A DNA stretch of 64,000 bases from positions 3,100,001-3,164,000 of the forward strand of contig JYIP02000003.1 in the NCBI GenBank assembly GCA_001051155.2, written 5' to 3'. Positions 59,461 through 64,000 of this stretch are shown here, piece after piece. The notes below the pieces were generated by a model. That model did no database searches. It had not been told where the DNA came from and saw nothing but the letters and a program-made list of their open reading frames with translations. Made by a program: the position numbers and the translations under genes. Origin of the DNA: Chrysoporthe austroafricana (lineage: Eukaryota; Ascomycota; Sordariomycetes; Diaporthales; Cryphonectriaceae). Position 1 is the stretch's first letter; each line of letters starts with the position of its first letter.

Positions 59461-60566
59461 GCGGGCTGTGGCGCGAACGGGAAAAAGGGGAATGCCTCGG
59501 TTCTGTGGAATCTGGCTGGAGAGTTCTACGATGGGATAAATGACATTTACAGACGGTAGGGCCATGGAAAAGGCGTTTCGGATGTCGTCACCTAGGAGGG
59601 CCATCGTAGCCGAGTGGTAGAGAGTAGGTATGGAGGGTAGATGTCGCATCAGAACCTATGAGAATACGATCCTTTAGAGCCTCTGCTCTTGCATCACCTC
59701 CTTATCCTGTTCGTCTAGCGAGAAGCTTGAGCGAAGCCCGTATCGAAACTTTTACGAAGAACCGAACATTCGTAGAGATGGCGATACGTGCCGTAGAACT
59801 GTTCGCAGATTGAACTACTGTGAATGATATGGAGATACACCTACGGGACTTACCTTAGAGGAATAGGATCCACTATCGTATAACGACCCGTGCCAAGGCA
59901 ATCCTTAGATGATGGTGATAGAAGAGTAGGAACGGCGCAAGGAACCCCGGCTGAAGATTGGTTCCCGAGGCGTAGAGTGTACACGAGACGGTGGTGCCTG
60001 TTGGGCTTCTACAAGAACCGGCCCTGGCGTCCGCGAGGGCCGTCTTCTCTTGCAGAACGGGCTCGCGAATCGTCCGAAATAAGCATGCCAGGTCTGTTGC
60101 TACGAGCCTTTTCCTGTCCCCCTGAATCTCATTGCTTCAACCCGAGTCTCGCGGTCGGCCTCCTTGGGTACATACTGGATACCCTAGTGGACGATCGCTA
60201 CAAGCCCAGATGAACGTCTTACTCATTAGATGTCTGATTCATGCTATTCTTTTCTAATGTGCAGGTTTGGGTTTCGGAAATGGTATCTCCTGTAGTGTAG
60301 TGTAATGACACCGCCGACGCCGATGTTCGCAATATGCCAGCCAAGTACGCCGTCCATCCGTCTATCCATCCAGTTCAGATTTTTGTTTCCCATCTACAAC
60401 GCACAGAATAAAAGCCGAGGTGCAAACCGTTCGCCGACGGCGCTGTATGCAAGTAATCAGTACCTCAAAAACGCCGGCTCGCCTCCCTCTCACGAAATGC
60501 CATGGAACAAGACATGCAGGCCATGCAATCATTTAGTCACAAAGGAGAAAAAACAGTCCTGGGAAA
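59461..60566. other. Convergent intergenic region
   Basis: 3' flanks of het-c and the PP2C gene. TAGCCGAGTGGTAGAG at about 59611 looks like a tRNA A box, but no B box follows. Nothing else is supported. Confidence 0.6.
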
Positions 60567-62402
60567 TCAGCGTCGGCCCCGCCTTGGGTCGTTTGCCTCC
60601 GCCCGCCTGGCGTCCCGCATCTCCTTGGTCCCCAGGCTGCCCAGCCCGCCCTCGCTCCGCCTCTCCCAGCCGCCGAGCCGGAGCACGAGGCACGTGGCGT
60701 TGTCGCCGTCGACGCTCACCTCCGTGGCGTACTCGACCACGCTCTTCGCGCCCTCCTCGGGCGTCCGCGCCTCCTTGACCACGTCGACGATCTCCTGGTC
60801 GGACAGGGTGCCGCTGACCCCGTCGCTGACCAGCACCATGAAGCTGAACTGGGCCGGGCCCAGCTCCATCCTCGTCAGCTCGGGCTCGGCGGAGACGCCG
60901 ATGCGCTTGGAGCCCATGTCGCCGAACGAGCGGGAGTTGGCGAGGCCGCTGATGCGCTCCTCGCCGAAGCTGTCGGTGACGAGGCTGCTCTCCGCGAACC
61001 GCGTGAGCCGCCGCGCCTCGCTCGGGCTGCTCGGGTGGTGGTCGCTCGTCAGCGGGACCGCGAGGCCCGACGCCGTCTCGCACAGGAGGATGCGCGTGTC
61101 GCCCACGTGCGCGACGACGATGGTGCTGTGCGCGTTGGGGTGCCAGAACGGCGCCGGGGTTGGCGTGGAGACGAGTGCGATGGACGCGGTGCTGCCGCCC
61201 TTGAAGCGGGCAGGCCCACCTATGACATTGTGGCCCGAGGGCACGCTGTGCGGGGAGCTGCCGAGGATCTCATCGCTGTTGAGCGGGAGGTTGTCGCTCA
61301 CGTAGGGGTCGTCTGGGTCGGGCTTGCGAGCTTGCGCGGTGACGAAGTCTAGATCGGCGCGGAGGAAGGCGTACGTGAGGACGGACTCGATGGAGACCTT
61401 GGGCTTGGCCGGAGAGTTGGACTCGGTATCCAGGTCGAACAGCGCAGGCTTGAAGCGTCGGAAGTAGCCGCCGATGGTGTTCTTATACTCGGCAACGATG
61501 TCCTTCATCAGCTTGACCGCCTTGTGCACATCGGCCTTGGCGGGGACGGGCTCCTGAGAGGCAGCCGTGGGCATCTTGCCATTCGTAACGGCCATGCCGT
61601 CCAGCTGCGACCTGACCTCCTTCGCGCTCTTGAAGTCCACGTTGTCCAGCGCCCTCTTCTTCAGCGCCGAAGCAGCGGGCTCCGCCTCCTCTGGAGCAGC
61701 GGCCTTGTCCTGCACCGCGGCGCCCTTGAGCAATTTGCTCTTCTTGCGCAGGCTGCTCTTCAGCTCAAAGCTGATCGCGGCCTCCTCAATATAACCATGC
61801 AGCTCATCCCGCAGGAACTCGGCACACTCGCTCCCGCCATGGCCGTCAAACACACCGAAGTAGAAGACCTGCGGGTCTCCAAAGGGACTATCGGCCGTTG
61901 TCGCCTCTCCGGCGCTATTCTTCCTCTCGCTGCGCACTAGGCTCATCGGGGCGCGCTTCGCAAACGCGGGGATGTTGATGGTGCCGACCTGGTTGGTGTC
62001 CTCGTTGTAGGGCCGGCTGCCGCGGCCGCTGAAGGCGCCAAAGTGGTGCTTCGCGCTGCGCATGGGGATGCGCACCACGGTGAGGTCGCGAGACGGCATG
62101 TTGGGTGGTGAGGCGGGCGCGACGCCCGAGGCGTCGGGCGTGTGCGGTGCCGAAGCGGCGCGGGGGAGCTTGTGGTGCGGACCGGACGTAGAGCGCGAGT
62201 CGGGATGGAGGGATGAGGAGGGGAGGTGGGTGACGAAATAGGTGTGAAAGCCGCGTGCTCCGTGTGGTTGCTGCTGCTGCGAAGGGCTACGAGCTGAGGC
62301 CGAGGGGATGACGAGCCGGTGCAGGTCAAGCTGTCGCCGAATATGATGCAAACGCCGGCCCTGGGCGCGCCGCGCCAGGTGCAGAGCTGCGCTCGACGCC
62401 AT
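60567..62402 (-). CDS. PP2C-family protein phosphatase, probably mitochondrial (Ptc6/Aup1-like)
   Basis: Metal-dependent Ser/Thr phosphatase. Single frame from ATG 62402 (611 aa). Residues 1-40 (MASSAALHLARRAQGRRLHH and on) are Arg-rich with very few acidic residues, like a mitochondrial presequence. The PP2C motifs occur in order: GRGSRPYNEDTNQVG, FYFGVFDGHGGSECAEFL, VAHVGDTRILLCE, LTSDHHPSSPSEARRL, NSRSFGDMGSKRIGVSAEPE, FMVLVSDGVSGTLSDQEIVD and DNATCLVLRLGGWE. An insert of some 150 residues with Lys-rich sequence lies between the DGHGG motif and the next conserved block. The metal-binding Asp residues all look intact. Ptc6/Aup1 in yeast acts in mitophagy and pyruvate dehydrogenase control; the link is by domain layout and presequence only. 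The frame is open 131 codons further upstream, but that part is low in family character. Confidence 0.88.
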   Translation of the reverse strand: MASSAALHLARRAQGRRLHHIRRQLDLHRLVIPSASARSPSQQQQPHGARGFHTYFVTHLPSSSLHPDSRSTSGPHHKLPRAASAPHTPDASGVAPASPPNMPSRDLTVVRIPMRSAKHHFGAFSGRGSRPYNEDTNQVGTINIPAFAKRAPMSLVRSERKNSAGEATTADSPFGDPQVFYFGVFDGHGGSECAEFLRDELHGYIEEAAISFELKSSLRKKSKLLKGAAVQDKAAAPEEAEPAASALKKRALDNVDFKSAKEVRSQLDGMAVTNGKMPTAASQEPVPAKADVHKAVKLMKDIVAEYKNTIGGYFRRFKPALFDLDTESNSPAKPKVSIESVLTYAFLRADLDFVTAQARKPDPDDPYVSDNLPLNSDEILGSSPHSVPSGHNVIGGPARFKGGSTASIALVSTPTPAPFWHPNAHSTIVVAHVGDTRILLCETASGLAVPLTSDHHPSSPSEARRLTRFAESSLVTDSFGEERISGLANSRSFGDMGSKRIGVSAEPELTRMELGPAQFSFMVLVSDGVSGTLSDQEIVDVVKEARTPEEGAKSVVEYATEVSVDGDNATCLVLRLGGWERRSEGGLGSLGTKEMRDARRAEANDPRRGRR

Positions 62403-63321
62403 GGTGCCGGGCTGTCTTGGTTCGTATGGGAGGGTCGCGACGAGGCTTATGAGCTCTTCTGGCAGGGGGACCGGATCTCCAGTCGTGCTTCCTGGTGGGC
62501 GCACTCTCGCGGTGGTGCTTCGCAACACAGACGAAGAGGGTGGCCGTCGCATTCCCGCCCAGAACTCACGATGAGCCTCGGCCCAAGGGTGTCCTCCCTC
62601 CCAAGAAGTAGACAGTGGTGGTCGGAGGGCAGGGAGGAACGAGAGGAGAAGTGGAGGACGCGGTCGAGTGGGACGATGACCGAACGTCCATGAGACCAGA
62701 CAGGATCGGGGATGCGAACTGCACGAGGTTCGAATCGGCCCGCCTGGCGGAGGCCGTAAAAAGACCAAAGGCCGAGAGGATGTGCTCCCCCCCACACTGT
62801 CGCCGTGATGCCTGGTCCTGTCAAGCGGGTCAGCTCAGATGAGGGGTACCAGGTGACGGAGAGAGAGCAAGTGAGAGGCTAGATTCAAATATATAAGTGT
62901 GTTAAAAAGATGGGTGGTTAGATTGCTAATTATACCAGTGTCCCTGCTTGTCGCCGTGGTGCGTGGTGGGAGGTTGGACCAAGGAACCAAGGATGCCATC
63001 ATCACAAGAATGTCGGGCCATTGGAAGGCAACATTGGGGCCCCACCGCGCTGGGAGTGGGACCCCAGCTGCCACAGCTCAGGCCTCGTACCCCTGCTGGG
63101 GTCCCCACGGCACCAGCCCCAGGGGCCGCCAGGCGCCCTTGCTCAGCGCATTGTACGGTACCAGTGGGTACGACGTCACCCGCCCGCGAGGCTGTGGGGA
63201 CTCGGCCTTTCTCAACCTCAGCTTCACACCCTCGAGCCTCGCCAGCCGTTGGGGGTTGTCTCACGTCCTCAGGGCCGCACCCTACCTTCTTGATGTTGAG
63301 TCCCGCACGGAGAGGATCCCC
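62403..63321. other. Divergent promoter region
   Basis: About 0.9 kb between the PP2C gene (-) and the partial gene (+). The open frame running back from the PP2C start is probably 5' UTR. A chance B-box-like GGTTCGAATC lies at about 62729. No gene is seen. Confidence 0.55.
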
Positions 63322-64000
63322 ATGGACGACTCACCAGACCCTGCTCAGAATGACGACCCATCTGACCCGCCCAGCGCCGTCCTCCCGGAGGTCGTCGCCA
63401 TCGCCCCTCGAGGCGACATCCTGCTGGACGTGACCTTCGAGACCTCCAGGTCCACGCTCAAGGCCACGCGGAGGGCAGCGCCCAAGCCCCGGCCCGGGCA
63501 GAGGGAGCCGCCGCCTCCCCAGCCCGTCCTGAAGCCCCAGGTCCGGCTGGCGTACAGGGTGGAGCTCGCCGCGCTGAAGAAACACTCCCGCTACTTCACC
63601 AACCTGCTGGGCGACACCCGCTTCCAGGAGGCCCGGGCCATCGCCCAGAGGCTCGATGAGATCACGGCGCAAGGCGAGAGCCCGGGGGACCTGGCCCCGG
63701 AGGGCCTCCCGCGGGTGACCATCACCGACGACGACGAGGCCACCCGCACCGCCGGCCGCGAGGCCGCCTTTGCTGACATGCTGCGGGTGCTGCACGGTCT
63801 CCCCGCCGCCACGCGGCCCGTCACCATGCTCTACGTCGTGACACTCGCGGTCCTCGCCGACCGCTTCGCCTGTACCGCGCCCGTGTCCCGGCACCTCGCC
63901 GCCGGCCTCAAGTTCCGGTGGCCCGCGACGCCCGCCCCCCGCCTCCGGGAAGACGGGCTGAGCGGCTTGACCCTGGCGGCCGAGGAGGTCGTGCGGCAGA
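63322..64000 (+). CDS. Partial gene (5' part), conserved fungal protein of unknown function
   Basis: An open frame starts at ATG 63322 (MDDSPDPAQNDDPSDPP) and runs off the window without stop, 226 codons. It reads like a BTB/POZ-type fungal protein. DILLDVTFETSRSTLKATRR resembles the first strand block, VRLAYRVELAALKKHSRYFT and NLLGDTRFQEARAI the following helix region, and VTMLYVVTLAVLADRFACTA the later helices. An Arg/Pro linker (APKPRPGQREPPPPQPVLKP) separates the first two. I recall similar uncharacterised proteins in Sordariomycetes, but the BTB reading is an inference. Codon use is strongly GC-ending, like the other genes here. The 3' end and any introns lie outside. Confidence 0.8.
   Translation, partial: MDDSPDPAQNDDPSDPPSAVLPEVVAIAPRGDILLDVTFETSRSTLKATRRAAPKPRPGQREPPPPQPVLKPQVRLAYRVELAALKKHSRYFTNLLGDTRFQEARAIAQRLDEITAQGESPGDLAPEGLPRVTITDDDEATRTAGREAAFADMLRVLHGLPAATRPVTMLYVVTLAVLADRFACTAPVSRHLAAGLKFRWPATPAPRLREDGLSGLTLAAEEVVRQ

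Noticed and set aside
59604..59680. tRNA A-box-like TAGCCGAGTGGTAGAG after het-c
   Set aside because: No GGTTCGA-type B box follows and no cloverleaf can be drawn.
62725..62745. B-box-like GGTTCGAATC
   Set aside because: No A box upstream on the plus strand and it lies in the likely 5' UTR of the PP2C gene on the other strand.
62403..62795. 131-residue N-terminal extension of the PP2C phosphatase
   Set aside because: The stretch reads as random GC-rich sequence, whereas the presequence-like start at 62402 fits a mitochondrial protein; kept as 5' UTR.
1..64000. CRISPR array, operon structure, riboswitch or prokaryotic defence system
   Set aside because: Spliceosomal introns throughout show a eukaryotic nuclear sequence; no regularly spaced repeats with unique spacers were seen.

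Overview
The window is nuclear DNA of a filamentous ascomycete (Pezizomycotina), most likely a Sordariomycete. The evidence is short 50-110 bp GT-AG introns with CTAAC/CTGAC-type branch sites, pyrimidine-rich promoters, a full-length HET-C gene, a CFEM GPI-anchored protein, a CYS3/MetR-type sulphur regulator and a filamentous-fungal ribonucleotide reductase. Genus cannot be set from this sequence. I rebuilt the exon structures by hand from frame continuity, splice signals and remembered family patterns. No alignment or search was run.

Layout. 1-8101: no recognisable gene; it contains a damaged homopolymer segment with an N (6706-6980) and ends in the CT-rich promoter of a Snf1-activating-type kinase (8102-11999, +). 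12915-14527 (-): ALG2 mannosyltransferase. 15669-16779 (-): six-exon CFEM/GPI protein. 16780-22431: gene-poor, with a tRNA-like Pol III-type element near 21.3-21.6 kb. 22432-25407 (-): ribonucleotide reductase large subunit, with a GC-AG intron and a stopless 57-bp intron. 26270-27721 (+): TatD nuclease, convergent with the intronless CENP-N/Chl4 kinetochore gene (27884-29470, -). 32265-33936 (+): CYS3-like bZIP factor with an 835-bp intron. 34424-35254 (-): small probable mitochondrial protein. 35510-35688: inverted, nearly identical fragment of the neighbouring aminotransferase gene (36933-38995, -). 42219-43532 (+): vWA protein. 44909-47052 (-): conserved coiled-coil protein of unknown function. 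48276-48647 (-): a two-exon 103-aa gene not visible as one open frame. 51663-53621 (-): RBM39/Rsd1 splicing factor. 54216-55432 (-): Scs7 sphingolipid fatty-acid hydroxylase. 56854-59460 (+): HET-C. 60567-62402 (-): mitochondrial-type PP2C phosphatase. 63322-end (+): 5' part of an unknown gene that runs off the window.

The recognised genes are mostly housekeeping and do not form a pathway cluster. They cover nutrient signalling, N-glycosylation, dNTP synthesis, sulphur regulation, kinetochore, splicing, sphingolipids and mitochondrial phosphatase functions. The most unusual items are the tRNA-like element, the inverted aminotransferase fragment, the hidden 103-aa gene and the irregular introns in rnr1, the bZIP gene and the aminotransferase.
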